Numbered from the stretch's first letter, positions 1 to 8,971 are shown. The stretch: DNA of 64,000 bases from VRUE01 sp963699215 (GCA_963699215.1 OY969422.1:558001-622000), one strand, 5' to 3'. The notes: a model not told the origin generated them from the sequence alone. A program made the numbers and translations.

Positions 1-1404
1 CCCGCCACTCCGGTCGAGAGTGGCCTCCTCGGCGAGGCGCCCCCCTCACCCGCCGGCCCGATCGAGCCCGGCGAGGCGAGCGCCCTGCCCGGACCGCCGC
101 CGATCCAGCTGCCGCCGCTGCTGCAGACCCTGCGCTTCAACCAGCGCCAGATCCAGTTCGTCTTCCGCGCCCGGCGGGAGCTGGGCGAGGTCTTCCTCAT
201 GCGGGGGATGCCGTCCGAGGAGGGGCTGGCGATCACCAGCCACCCCGACCACGTGCGCTCGCTGTTCACCGCCAGGCCCGAGAAGGCGCCGTCGCTGACC
301 GGCGAGTCGCCGCTGCGGCCGATCGTCGGCCCGAGCTCCGTCCTCACCGCAGTCGGGCCCCGCCACATGCGCCAGCGCAAGCTCCTGCTGCCGCCCTTCC
401 ACGGGGAGGCGATCGAGCAGTACACGCAGACGATCGCCGACGCCGCCGAGCGCGAGATCGACCGCTGGCCGCTCGGCCGCCCGTTCGCCCTGGCGCCGCG
501 CATGCAGGCGATCACGCTCGACGTGATCATGGCCGGGATCTTCGGCATCGAGGGCAAGCCCGAGCGGGGCACGCCTGAGCACTGGCTACGGATCGCCACC
601 AAGCGGATCGTCGCCGCCTCCACCTGGCCGCTGGCGCAGGTGGGCGAGCTGATGAACCTCAACCGGGAGGAGCCGGTCGGCCTCACCCGGATCGCCCTGG
701 AGCTGCTCGACCGACCCACCTATGCGGTGATCGCGAAGCGCCGCCAGGCCGAAGACCTCGGCGAGCGGCGCGACATCCTCTCGCTGCTGCTGCAGGCCCG
801 CAGCGAGGACGGCGAGGCGATGAGCGACAAAGAACTGCGCGACGAGCTGCTCACCCTGGTCCTCGCCGGGCACGAGACCACGGCCAACTCGCTGGCCTGG
901 ACCTGGGAGCGGCTGGTCCGCAACCCGGCCGCCCACGAGGCGCTGCGCGACGCCGTCCGCGGCGAGGGCGACGCCGGCGAGCAGATCGAGGCGACGATCG
1001 TCGAGGGGATGCGCTCGCGGCCGGTGATCCCGGTCATCGGCCGGCGGGCGATGCTTCCCTGGCGGCTCGGCGACTACGCGGTGCCCGCCGACACCCCGAT
1101 CCTGATGAGCATCCTGCTCGTCCACCACCGCGAGGACCTCTACCCCGAGCCCTTCGAGTTCCGCCCCGAGCGCTGGCACGGCCGCAAGCCGGGAACCTAC
1201 GAGTGGATCCCCTTCGGCGGCGGCATCCGCCGCTGCCTCGGCGCAGCGCTGGCGATGGCCGAGCAGCGCGTCGTCCTGGAGGCAATGGCCCGCCGCCTCG
1301 ACCTCGAGGCCGACGACCCCGCACCCGAGCGCGCCGTGCACCGCAACGTGACGATGATCCCCTCGCGCGGCGCCCGCGTCGTCGTCCGCTCCCGCCACAC
1401 CTGA
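1..1404 (+). CDS. cytochrome P450 monooxygenase (5' end outside window)
   Basis: Haem-thiolate monooxygenase. The frame is open from base 1 and contains no ATG, GTG or TTG before base 199, yet the residues encoded upstream of 199 (LPGPPPIQLPPLLQTLRF) already look like the proline-rich hinge and first helix of a P450. The gene therefore begins outside the window and the Met at 199 is internal. Landmarks are the I-helix LAGHETTANS with the oxygen-activating Glu-Thr pair, the K-helix EGMR (ExxR), RPERW in the meander, and the haem loop FGGGIRRCLG, with the Cys ligand codon at 1234. It resembles soluble bacterial P450s; the substrate cannot be read from sequence. FdxA at 12554 could be an electron donor, but this is only an inference. 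Confidence 0.93.
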   Translation, partial: PATPVESGLLGEAPPSPAGPIEPGEASALPGPPPIQLPPLLQTLRFNQRQIQFVFRARRELGEVFLMRGMPSEEGLAITSHPDHVRSLFTARPEKAPSLTGESPLRPIVGPSSVLTAVGPRHMRQRKLLLPPFHGEAIEQYTQTIADAAEREIDRWPLGRPFALAPRMQAITLDVIMAGIFGIEGKPERGTPEHWLRIATKRIVAASTWPLAQVGELMNLNREEPVGLTRIALELLDRPTYAVIAKRRQAEDLGERRDILSLLLQARSEDGEAMSDKELRDELLTLVLAGHETTANSLAWTWERLVRNPAAHEALRDAVRGEGDAGEQIEATIVEGMRSRPVIPVIGRRAMLPWRLGDYAVPADTPILMSILLVHHREDLYPEPFEFRPERWHGRKPGTYEWIPFGGGIRRCLGAALAMAEQRVVLEAMARRLDLEADDPAPERAVHRNVTMIPSRGARVVVRSRHT

Positions 1405-1521
1405 GCGCCGCGAGCGAAGCGGGGGATCGGCTTTCTCGCCTTGACCTCGATTCCTGAGCCGGCCGACTTCAAAAGCAGCTTCCGTTTCGGCTCGGCCACC
1501 TGAACCGCCTACCCTGACCCT

Positions 1522-2688
1522 ATGTCTCAAGGTGCAAGCCAGCAGCGTCGGCATCACCTAGACGCCATCCGCGTATCGGCGATCCTCCTCCTGATTCCAT
1601 ACCACGCTGCCCGCTATGTCCAGAAGGGCGACGGAGGGGCCGAGATCGTCGATGCCGTCGTCTGGTTCGTCCATACGTGGCACATGCCCCTGTTCTTCGC
1701 CATCTCCGGGTTCCTGGCCGCCAACGCGCTGCGACGATCCACCGCTGTCCGCCAGCTACGCGCTCGGTTTCGCCGGCTCGGCCTGCCGCTGGTCGTGGGG
1801 ATGCTGACGGTCGTGCCGCTGGCGAACTTCCTCGTCATCGGCGCGGCGGCCCTCTGGCCGCGCAAAGGCGCGCTTCCGCCGAAGCGAGAACTGGACATCG
1901 CCAACGTCTTCAGCCTCTCGCCGCGGCACCTGTGGTTCATCGCCTATCTGCTGATGATCTCTCTGATCGCGATCGGAGTCTGGTTGGCGATCCAGCGCAC
2001 ACCTGGGCTGGGAGCAGCCATCAACCGTGGCTTTCGCAACCTGATCGGGTCATGGTGGGCGGTTCCTGTCCTGGCGTCGATCAGCGCGGCGATCCTGATC
2101 ACCAAGGCCGGCTGGGTGGCCGGAGGAGACGCATCCAACTCGCTGGTCCCCGCCCCGACCCTCTTCGCCTACTACAGCCTCTTTTTCTTCTTCGGCTGGC
2201 TTCTCAGTGGTCAGACCGACCTGCTGGAGGATCTCAAGCGCGGGGCCTGGCTGCGGCTCGGGGCCGGAGTGCTGATCGCCGTGCCCGCCTTCCTTCTCTT
2301 CTACGACAACGGCGACTTCACCGGCAACGTCGGCACGCCGGGCATCCTGGCCGAAATCGATGAGCTGCGCCTCTATGGACTGTTCACCGTGGGCATGGTC
2401 TGCTGGCTAACCCTGTTCGGAATCTGGGGCGTGCTGGCGCGATACGTCCGCAAGGAGTCGCGCGTGCTGCGCTATTTGTCGGACGCAAGCTTTTGGATCT
2501 ACCTCGTTCATATCCCGTTCCTTGTCGCTCTGCAGAGCTCCCTCTCCACGACCGAGCTGGCAATCCCCGTCCGCTGGGGACTTGCTGCGAGCGGGACCCT
2601 TGCGTTGGCTATTGGGACGTATGCCCTGATCCGTGGGGCGCGCAAGCTGGCGACGAAGCATGTGCGCCCTCGCGGCGCTCCCGGCTAG
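1522..2688 (+). CDS. membrane acyltransferase, family 3 (OafA/MdoC-like)
   Basis: Integral membrane protein of 388 residues with about ten hydrophobic segments. The N-terminus RRHHLDAIRVSAILLLIPYH matches the acyltransferase-3 signature, with the conserved Arg and the following His in the first membrane segment. Known members O-acylate sugars or glucans at the membrane; the glucan-modifying MdoC/OpgC branch seems closest because the protein lacks a C-terminal SGNH domain. An SGNH hydrolase lies convergently just downstream, but on the opposite strand, so a functional pairing is speculative. The ATG at 1522 has no obvious ribosome binding site and may be leaderless. Acceptor and acyl donor are unknown. 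Confidence 0.85.
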   Translation: MSQGASQQRRHHLDAIRVSAILLLIPYHAARYVQKGDGGAEIVDAVVWFVHTWHMPLFFAISGFLAANALRRSTAVRQLRARFRRLGLPLVVGMLTVVPLANFLVIGAAALWPRKGALPPKRELDIANVFSLSPRHLWFIAYLLMISLIAIGVWLAIQRTPGLGAAINRGFRNLIGSWWAVPVLASISAAILITKAGWVAGGDASNSLVPAPTLFAYYSLFFFFGWLLSGQTDLLEDLKRGAWLRLGAGVLIAVPAFLLFYDNGDFTGNVGTPGILAEIDELRLYGLFTVGMVCWLTLFGIWGVLARYVRKESRVLRYLSDASFWIYLVHIPFLVALQSSLSTTELAIPVRWGLAASGTLALAIGTYALIRGARKLATKHVRPRGAPG

Positions 2689-2714
2689 ACGGTGGATTCC
2701 CTACTGACCGTCTA
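2686..2714. terminator. convergent hairpin overlapping a stop codon
   Basis: TAGACGGT (2686-2693) pairs with ACCGTCTA (2707-2714). The TAG stop of the acyltransferase forms the first three bases of the left arm and the stop of the SGNH gene (2701-2703) lies in the loop. It probably ends transcription from both sides, but there is no T-run. Confidence 0.5.
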
Positions 2715-3612
2715 CTAGCGGGACTACCCGGCGCAGGCGATCAAGGACAAGCAAGGCTCCGAGGTTCCGCAGTGCATACCCCTGCCGCAGTCCCACGGGC
2801 CGAAAGTCAATCGCGGTGCAGGGCGGGCAGAGAACGCTCGGGTGGACGCCATCGCGACTCAGACCCGCGCGGGGAACCCCCGGCGCGACCATCTGTCGCC
2901 AGTAGTTCCAGAGCGGCAGGGCCCGGTTCTCAGCCAAGGCGACGATCTCGGCATTGAACCGCGCGACCCGTTGCGAGAACGGCTGCCTGGCCCGAGGCGG
3001 GATCGTGCTGATCACCGGGATGGTTCCCGCACTGGACACGAGCCGTGCGACTCGAGCGAGGTCGAGGCGGAACTGGGTCGCGGTGAAGTCCTCCAGATCA
3101 TTGGTTCCAAACATGATCAGGGCAACCGATGGGCGGATCAGTTGCAGCTCACAGGAAACGGCGGGCAGCCCGTGGCACTCCGTGAAGGATTCGCGTGGCA
3201 GAAGCGCATCGGCCGCCCGCCATCCTCCGACGGCGGCCACGCCCAAGCGCGAATAGCTGTTGCTGACCGCGCACTGAACTTCCTCGGAGCCCCTCGGCAC
3301 AGCGGTCCGCCCGAAGAACGCGAGCGTCCCGCCTAGCTCCTCCCATGGGCCCAGCTGGGCCGGCCAGCACGCCAGAGCTTGCAGGAACGCTGGCGATGCA
3401 GTGATGCTGTCGCCAATCTTGGTGACGACCCCCCGGCGATTGCCGAGTTGCCCTCCACGGCTCACGACCTTTTCGAGGTGGCCGGTGACAACGGGTCCAA
3501 GCGCTGGCACGACAGGCAGTTCCTGCCATTCGCCGGCAACGGACTGAGCGCTGAAAACAGAGCCAGGTGCAAGCAGGACCAAGGCTACGAGGACAACTCT
3601 CACCACAAGCAT
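2701..3612 (-). CDS. secreted SGNH/GDSL-type hydrolase
   Basis: About 303 residues with an N-terminal signal peptide (MLVVRVVLVALVLLAPG). The SGNH blocks are in order: block I KIGDSI with the nucleophilic Ser, block III MFGTND with the oxyanion Asn, and block V DGVHPS with the catalytic Asp and His. The enzyme is probably an extracellular esterase or carbohydrate deacetylase; the substrate is not evident. I chose the ATG at 3612; an upstream in-frame TTG at 3621 would add three residues. It is transcribed away from tRNA-Ser, which lies 29 bp upstream on the same strand, and converges on the acyltransferase. Confidence 0.85.
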   Translation of the reverse strand: MLVVRVVLVALVLLAPGSVFSAQSVAGEWQELPVVPALGPVVTGHLEKVVSRGGQLGNRRGVVTKIGDSITASPAFLQALACWPAQLGPWEELGGTLAFFGRTAVPRGSEEVQCAVSNSYSRLGVAAVGGWRAADALLPRESFTECHGLPAVSCELQLIRPSVALIMFGTNDLEDFTATQFRLDLARVARLVSSAGTIPVISTIPPRARQPFSQRVARFNAEIVALAENRALPLWNYWRQMVAPGVPRAGLSRDGVHPSVLCPPCTAIDFRPVGLRQGYALRNLGALLVLDRLRRVVPLVDGQ

Positions 3613-3641
3613 TCTGCACAAGGCATACAGCGCCGTCTGAA

Positions 3642-3730
3642 CGGAGAGGGAGGGATTCGAACCCTCGAGAGAGCTTGCGCCCCCTACTCGCTTAGCAGGC
3701 GAGTGCCTTCAGCCACTCGGCCACCTCTCC
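3642..3730 (-). tRNA. tRNA-Ser (GCT)
   Basis: An 89-nt class II tRNA on the minus strand. The acceptor GGAGAGG pairs with CCTCTCC. The anticodon stem CTCGC/GCGAG holds the loop CTGCTAA, giving anticodon GCT (codons AGC/AGU). There is a long variable arm, a T-loop with TTCGAAT and discriminator G73 as expected for serine. CCA is not encoded. Confidence 0.97.
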
Positions 3731-3787
3731 GGGCATTGGGGTCGATTGTAGGAATTAACGGGGCCTGGCGGGGTTAGTCTCGTCCCG

Positions 3788-4990
3788 ATGCCCGAGCGGT
3801 CGCACTCGCAGTACGAGGAGATCTTCGCCGAGGTCGAGGCGCCTTTCGCCTTCGTCGACCTCGACGCGATGGCCGCCAACGCGACGGAGATGCTGGGCAG
3901 GGCCGGCGGCAAGCCGATCAGGGTGGCGAGCAAGTCGCTGCGCTGCCGGGCGCTGCAGGCGCGCATCCTCGGCAGCGATCCCGGCTTCGACGGGTCGATG
4001 ACCTTCACCCTGCCGGAGACGCTGTGGCTGGCCGAGCTCGGATTCGAGAACCTGCTGCTCGCCTACCCGACCGCCGATACCGGAGCGCTGAGCGAGCTGG
4101 CGCTGCGCTCGGTCGCCAACCCGGAGGGGGCGCCGATCGTGATGGTCGATTGCGTCGAGCACCTCGACGCGATCGAGTCCGTCCTCGGAGCCGGTGCGGC
4201 CCCGGTCAGGGTCTGCATCGATGTCGACGCGAGCTGGTGGACGCTGGGCGGCAGGCTCAAGGTCGGCCCCAAGCGCTCGCCCGTCCACACGGTCGAGCAG
4301 GCCGTCGCGCTGGCGGGGGAGATCGTGCGACGGCCGCAGCTGACCCTGGCGGCGCTGATGGCCTACGAGGGTCAGATCGCCGGCGTCGGCGACCAGCCTC
4401 CCGGACGGCGGCTGCGCGGCGCCGGGATCCGCTTCATGCAGCGCCGCTCGGCCGCCGAGCTGGCCGAGCGGCGGGGCGCGATCGTCGCCGCGATCGGCGA
4501 GCTCGCCGAGCTGCAGATCGTCAACGGCGGCGGCACCGGCAGCCTCGAGCTGACCGCCGCCGAGGACGCCGTCACCGAGCTGACCGCCGGCTCCGGCTTC
4601 TACGCCCCCGCCCTCTTCGACAGCTACAGCCGCTTCTCGCTGACCCCGGCCGCCGGCTTCGCCCTGCCGGTCGTGCGCAAGCCGGCGCCCTCCGTCGCGA
4701 CGGCGCTCGGCGGCGGCTACCTCGCCTCCGGCAGCGGCGACCCGGCTCGGCTACCCGCCCCCTGGCTCCCGGCGGGACTCCGGCTCGACCCCGAGGAGGG
4801 CGCGGGCGAGGTGCAGACGCCGCTCGTCGGCGCAGCCGCGGCAAGCCTCGCGATCGGCGATCGCGTCTACCTCCGCCACGCCAAGGCAGGCGAGCTGTGC
4901 GAGCGCTTCGACGTCCTTCACCTGGTCGAGGGCGGCGAGATAGTCGACGTAGTCCCCACTTACAGAGGCGAGGGCAAGACCTATCTCTGA
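3788..4990 (+). CDS. PLP fold-type III amino acid deaminase/aldolase
   Basis: A protein of 400 residues with an alanine-racemase-type N-terminal barrel followed by a D-serine-dehydratase-like C-terminal domain. EAPFAFVDLDAMAANATEML and RVASKSLRCR place the PLP-binding lysine at residue 49; VNGGGTGS is the phosphate-binding loop. The C-terminal LRHAKAGELCERFDVLHLVE resembles the metal-binding region of D-threonine aldolase and D-serine dehydratase. Related proteins are annotated as amino acid deaminase/aldolase, and their true substrate is usually undefined. It converges with the aldonolactone oxidase gene, with both stop codons in one palindrome. Confidence 0.8.
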   Translation: MPERSHSQYEEIFAEVEAPFAFVDLDAMAANATEMLGRAGGKPIRVASKSLRCRALQARILGSDPGFDGSMTFTLPETLWLAELGFENLLLAYPTADTGALSELALRSVANPEGAPIVMVDCVEHLDAIESVLGAGAAPVRVCIDVDASWWTLGGRLKVGPKRSPVHTVEQAVALAGEIVRRPQLTLAALMAYEGQIAGVGDQPPGRRLRGAGIRFMQRRSAAELAERRGAIVAAIGELAELQIVNGGGTGSLELTAAEDAVTELTAGSGFYAPALFDSYSRFSLTPAAGFALPVVRKPAPSVATALGGGYLASGSGDPARLPAPWLPAGLRLDPEEGAGEVQTPLVGAAAASLAIGDRVYLRHAKAGELCERFDVLHLVEGGEIVDVVPTYRGEGKTYL

Positions 4991-5038
4991 CGAGACCTGC
5001 ATTTGACCCCTGTGGGGTGGTAAATGCAGGTCTCGTCA
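4988..5038. terminator. perfect bidirectional terminator containing both stop codons
   Basis: A perfect 17-bp stem (4988-5004 with 5022-5038) flanks a loop that folds further (ACCCC/GGGGT). The TGA of the plus gene occupies 4988-4990 and the TGA of the minus gene occupies 5036-5038, so the outermost three base pairs of the stem are the two stop codons. Confidence 0.8.
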
Positions 5039-6331
5039 AGGGTCGAGAACTCGGTTCGCGTACTCGTTGGCGAATACGCGGCTGGGATCGAGCTCGTCGC
5101 GCGCCGCCTGGAACTTCGCCCACTCGGGGTAGAGGGGCGCCAGGGTCGCCGCGGTCTGGAAGTGCCGCTTGCCCCAGTGCGGGCGACCGCCGTACTCGTT
5201 CGCGATCCGCTCGACCGCTTCGAAGTAGGGGCGCCACTCCATCCCCCGGTACTGATGGACCGCGATGTAAGCAGTGTCGCGCTTGTGCGAGGGGCTGAGG
5301 AACGCGTCGTCGCCCGCGGCAACGCGCATCTCGATCGGGAAGAAGACCGGGTAGCGGTTTTCTCGCACCCACTCGATCGTCCGCCGCACCATCTCCGGGC
5401 CGTGCTCGCGCGGCACGCCGTACTCCATCTCGGTGAAGCGGACACGGCGCTCGCTGGCGAAGACCCGGTCGCTGCGGTCGACCGTCTTGCCGCCCGAGGC
5501 AAGCGCCGCGGCGAGGCGAGAGAGGCGGGGGATCGCCGCCGGGACGAGCCTGCCCGCGGCCGAGAGCGCCTCCAGGGCCCAGTTCTCGATCACGATGTCG
5601 TTGAGGTAGGAGGCGACCCGACCGCGCGGGCGGGGAGGCCCCTCGACCCGGTTGCGCTCGAGCACCAGGGCCGAGTCGGCGTAGGGAAAGGTGAAGAGCT
5701 CGAAGTGGTCGTTGGCCTCGGCGCGCTCGTCGAAGCTGTCGAGCACCTCCTCACGCGGCTGCGGCGAGTCGGTGCGCAGCAGGGTGAATGCCGGGACGCA
5801 GCGCAGGGTCACCGCCGTGATCGCACCCAGGGCCCCGATTCCCACCCGCGCTGCCCGCAGCAGCTCCGGCGTCGCGGCGTCGAGCTCGCGCACGGCGCCG
5901 TCGGCGCCGACGATCTCCACCGCCTCGACCTGGGTGGAGATGTTGCCCAGCCTCGCGCCCGTGCCATGGGTTCCGGTGGAGATCGCCCCAGCGACCGTCT
6001 GGCGGTCGATGTCGCCGAGGTTCTCCATTGCGAGGCCGAGTCGCGCCAGCTCCCGGTTCAGGTCGGCAAGCACCGTCCCGCCGCCGACCTTGACCAAGCC
6101 GGAAGCGCGATCCGTGTCGATCGTGCCGCTCAGAGCGGCGAGATCGAACATCGTGTCGTCGGTCATCGCCGTCTCGGTGAAGGAGTGTCCGGAGCCGACA
6201 ACGCTCACCTTGCGGCCGGCCGCGGCAGCCCTGCCGACCTCGGTCGCCGCCTCCTCCCGGCTCCGCGGCCGCACGATCGCCGCGGGTTGGCAGCGCTGAT
6301 CGCCGGCCCAGTTGCGCCACGGATTGCTCAT
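5036..6331 (-). CDS. FAD-dependent L-gulonolactone / D-arabinono-1,4-lactone oxidase family
   Basis: A 431-residue VAO-family flavoprotein. VVGSGHSFT carries the histidine (residue 49) that binds FAD covalently in aldonolactone oxidases. MENLGDIDRQTVAGAISTGT is the second part of the FAD-binding domain, and the C-terminal PHWGKRH is the HWxK signature of the family. Members oxidise sugar lactones or alditols with O2 or another acceptor. An MFS gene ends 17 bp upstream on the same strand, so the two are probably co-transcribed. The exact lactone or alditol substrate cannot be decided. Confidence 0.88.
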   Translation of the reverse strand: MSNPWRNWAGDQRCQPAAIVRPRSREEAATEVGRAAAAGRKVSVVGSGHSFTETAMTDDTMFDLAALSGTIDTDRASGLVKVGGGTVLADLNRELARLGLAMENLGDIDRQTVAGAISTGTHGTGARLGNISTQVEAVEIVGADGAVRELDAATPELLRAARVGIGALGAITAVTLRCVPAFTLLRTDSPQPREEVLDSFDERAEANDHFELFTFPYADSALVLERNRVEGPPRPRGRVASYLNDIVIENWALEALSAAGRLVPAAIPRLSRLAAALASGGKTVDRSDRVFASERRVRFTEMEYGVPREHGPEMVRRTIEWVRENRYPVFFPIEMRVAAGDDAFLSPSHKRDTAYIAVHQYRGMEWRPYFEAVERIANEYGGRPHWGKRHFQTAATLAPLYPEWAKFQAARDELDPSRVFANEYANRVLDP

Positions 6332-6348
6332 GCCCCTACGCTAGTCGC

Positions 6349-7515
6349 CTAGCTCGGAGCAGGCTGAACCGCCGGAGGCGCCAGCGCGCGATAGGCGTAG
6401 AGAGAGGTGCCGATGAGCAGGACAGCCACAGCCAGGCTCGGGGCAGCGTAGCCGGTGGCGCTCGCGATCCCTCCCCCTGCCAGCGCTCCCACCGTCTGCC
6501 CGGCCGCCCAGGCCATGTTGGAGAGACCGGCGGCGAACCCCTGGTGGAGGCCGCTGAGGTCGGCCCCCTCCGACAGCATGGTCAGTGCCGGCGCAAAGCA
6601 GATGCCGGCGCCGAGCGAGCCGAGGATCAGCGCCCCGAGGATCACCCCCAGAGCCCCTGCCGCGCCGATGCCGATCATCGCGCAGGCACAGATGACGGTG
6701 CCGAGGACGAATGGAGTCCGGCGACCGACCCGATCGGAGTAGTTGCCGGCGAGCGGGGCGAGCAACGCCTCGAGCCCGGCGCCGGCGATGAATCCCCCGG
6801 CGATCGCGATGTGCCCGCCGCCCAGCTCGTCGATCCGCAATGGCACCAGCACCTCGACGACCCCGAACATGAGCGAAGGGACAGCGACGAAGCAGACCGC
6901 GGTGAGGACCGGCCGCGAGCCGATCATCGCGATGACCTCTCGCAGCGGCTGGCGCTCGGCCGGTTCGGGTTCGGGCAGGCGGGAAGCGAGCAGGGCCAGC
7001 AGCACCGAGATGCCCAGTACTGCGCCGAAGACCAGCTCGGTCCCGACCTCGGCCGCAGCCGCTCCCACCACTGGGCCGAACAGGGCGCCCGCCACGGCGG
7101 TGCCGAGCGCCGTTCCAATCACCGACCCACGGCGCTCCGCTGGAGCGGTGGTGATCAGCCAGGTCAGCGCCCCGGACCAGATCAGCGCGCCCGATGCACC
7201 CTGAACGAAGCGCGAGGCATCGAGCAAGGTCACCTCCTGAGCGAGGCCGAAGACCATGCTCGACACGCCGAGCAAGAGCAGCCCGGCGATCACCGTGCGT
7301 CGCGGGCCCATGCGCGTGGCGACGAACCCAGCGGGCAGCGAAGCGACCAGCGTCCCCGCCGCGTAGGCGGCGGCCAAGACCCCGGCCTCGGCCTTGCTCA
7401 GCCCGAACTCGGCCGCGTAGTCGGGTAGCAATGGGGAGATCGCCGCGTAGAACGCGGTATCGAAGAAGACCATCGCCGAGGCGAGGAGGAGGAGCCAGCG
7501 CACAGCCGTATCCAA
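6349..7515 (-). CDS. MFS transporter (drug-efflux type)
   Basis: A 388-residue, 12-helix major facilitator. GFVATRMGPRRTVIAG is the loop 2-3 signature, and the second half repeats it as GNYSDRVGRRTPF. The start is a TTG at 7515. It is supported by GGGGAGG, which ends six bases upstream, whereas the first internal ATG would remove most of helix 1. It lies directly upstream of the lactone oxidase gene with a 17-bp gap, suggesting an MFS-oxidase operon. Substrate and direction of transport are unknown. Confidence 0.88.
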   Translation of the reverse strand: MDTAVRWLLLLASAMVFFDTAFYAAISPLLPDYAAEFGLSKAEAGVLAAAYAAGTLVASLPAGFVATRMGPRRTVIAGLLLLGVSSMVFGLAQEVTLLDASRFVQGASGALIWSGALTWLITTAPAERRGSVIGTALGTAVAGALFGPVVGAAAAEVGTELVFGAVLGISVLLALLASRLPEPEPAERQPLREVIAMIGSRPVLTAVCFVAVPSLMFGVVEVLVPLRIDELGGGHIAIAGGFIAGAGLEALLAPLAGNYSDRVGRRTPFVLGTVICACAMIGIGAAGALGVILGALILGSLGAGICFAPALTMLSEGADLSGLHQGFAAGLSNMAWAAGQTVGALAGGGIASATGYAAPSLAVAVLLIGTSLYAYRALAPPAVQPAPS

Positions 7516-7590
7516 TCACTGCCTCCCCTGTTTTACTCCGTGCCTTTCTGTCCATACATTTGCGGCTAGCATCGACGCAAGGTCCCACCC

Positions 7591-7679
7591 GGAGGGGTGG
7601 CAGAGCGGTTGAATGCGGCGGCCTTGAAAGCCGTTAGGCGTCTTAGGGCGTCTCGTGGGTTCGAATCCCACCCCCTCCG
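7591..7679 (+). tRNA. tRNA-Ser (TGA)
   Basis: An 89-nt class II tRNA. The acceptor GGAGGGG pairs with CCCCTCC. The anticodon stem GCGGC/GCCGT (one G-T pair) encloses loop CTTGAAA, anticodon TGA. The variable arm is long, the T-loop is TTCGAAT and G73 is present. CCA is not encoded. Confidence 0.97.
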
Positions 7680-7762
7680 CTGACGCTCTCCAGGCGGCCT
7701 TGCCACCTCGCCAGCGCCGGCCAAGAGGCAGGAAAGGCTTCGCGGCGGCCGAACGTGCGGGA

Positions 7763-8476
7763 ATGAACCGTGAGCGGTTGCTGCGCCGCGCGCAGCGTGC
7801 CAGCGACGCCTTCGGACTGGTGCTGGCGCTGGTCCTGATCACCTACGTGCTGGCCTCGGTGCTCTCCAACCGCGGCTGGCCGGCGGTCCTGCTGACGATC
7901 GCCACCGGCGCCACCTCGGTCGTCGCCTTGGTCAGCTCACACGCGCGACCGATCGCGGTCAGACGGGGGCTGGTCGTGGCGGCGATCGCGACGCTCCTCG
8001 CCCTCGTCTCCGCCGCCTTCGGCGGCCGGCCCTGGCTCATCGCCGCCAACTTCCTCGAGATCGGCCTGCTGGCGGTCGCGATGGCGGCGGTCCTGCGCCG
8101 CGTCGTCACTGCCGACGCGGTCTCCTCGCGCACGATCCTCGGCGCGATCAGCGTCTACACGGCGCTAGGCATCCTCTTCACCTGGGCCTACGGCGCGATC
8201 GACCGGATCGAAGGCGGCGGCTTCTTCGGCGCCACGGTGGAGGCGCATGGCAGCGACTTCCTCTTCTTCAGCTACACCACCCTGACCACGACCGGCTACG
8301 GGGATCTGGTCCCCGCCGGGCAGGTCGGCCGCATGGTCTCGGGCCTGGAGATGATGCTCGGCCAGATCTTCCTCGTCACCCTGGTTGCCGGCCTTGTCAG
8401 CCTCTGGCGGCCCGGCCAAGCGCTGCTGCGGCGGCGCAGCAAGCGCTCGGGCGAGGCCACCGAAGCCGGCCCCTGA
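7763..8476 (+). CDS. two-pore-helix potassium channel (ion_trans_2)
   Basis: A 238-residue membrane protein. TTLTTTGYGDLVP is the K+ selectivity filter (TxGYGD) with its pore helix, and a last membrane helix follows. About four more hydrophobic segments precede the pore, and no RCK or nucleotide-binding domain follows it. The frame is open back into the tRNA-Ser gene, but the ATG at 7763 (MNRERLLRR) is the sensible start because earlier codons overlap the tRNA. Its neighbours give no hint of regulation. Confidence 0.88.
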   Translation: MNRERLLRRAQRASDAFGLVLALVLITYVLASVLSNRGWPAVLLTIATGATSVVALVSSHARPIAVRRGLVVAAIATLLALVSAAFGGRPWLIAANFLEIGLLAVAMAAVLRRVVTADAVSSRTILGAISVYTALGILFTWAYGAIDRIEGGGFFGATVEAHGSDFLFFSYTTLTTTGYGDLVPAGQVGRMVSGLEMMLGQIFLVTLVAGLVSLWRPGQALLRRRSKRSGEATEAGP

Positions 8477-8488
8477 GTGGGGCTCCGC

Positions 8489-8947
8489 CTACTCGGAGAG
8501 CTCGACCCGCTCGATCTTCCGCTCCTCGAGCGGCCGGTCGGAGGCGTCGGTCGCGGTCGACTCGATCGCGTCGACGTTCTCCATCCCGGCCGTAACCTGG
8601 CCGAAGACCGTGTGCTTGCCGTCCAGCCAGGGCGTCGCCTCGGCGGTGACGATGAAGAACTGCGAGCCGTTGGTGTTGGGACCGGCATTGGCCATCGCCA
8701 GGGCCCCACGGACGACCTTGTGCTGGTTGATCTCGTCTTCGAAGGTGTAGCCGGGACCGCCGCGGCCGGTGCCCTCCGGGCAGCCCCCCTGGATCATGAA
8801 GTCGGAGATGACCCGGTGGAAGATCAGCCCGTCGTAGAAGCCGTCGGCGGCGAGCTTGCGGAAGTTCTCGACCGTTTTCGGGGCGTCGGAGTCGTGCAGC
8901 TCGAGCACGATCTCCCCGGCATTGGTGTGGAGCGTGGCTTGTGACAT
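8489..8947 (-). CDS. cyclophilin-type peptidyl-prolyl isomerase
   Basis: A 152-residue cytoplasmic cyclophilin without signal peptide. IFHRVISDFMIQGG contains the catalytic Arg and FMIQGG core, NGSQFFI and KHTVFGQV are the remaining active-site strands, and GRGGPGY is the loop of short bacterial PpiB enzymes. I chose the ATG at 8947 over an in-frame GTG at 8956. It converges with the K+ channel gene: only 12 bp separate the two coding ends, and that spacer with both stop codons can form a hairpin (GAGT...ACTC with GGC/GCC inside). Confidence 0.93.
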   Translation of the reverse strand: MSQATLHTNAGEIVLELHDSDAPKTVENFRKLAADGFYDGLIFHRVISDFMIQGGCPEGTGRGGPGYTFEDEINQHKVVRGALAMANAGPNTNGSQFFIVTAEATPWLDGKHTVFGQVTAGMENVDAIESTATDASDRPLEERKIERVELSE

Positions 8948-8971
8948 GGCGCGCACCCTACCGAGTGGCGA

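Noticed and set aside
46..582. Long open frames antisense to the P450 and throughout the window
   Set aside because: At this GC content random frames stay open for hundreds of bases; these lack family motifs, are Arg/Ala/Gly-rich and lie opposite clear genes.
7655..7762. Extension of the K+ channel gene back into tRNA-Ser(TGA)
   Set aside because: The extra residues are low-complexity and the start would lie inside the tRNA; ATG 7763 is adequate.
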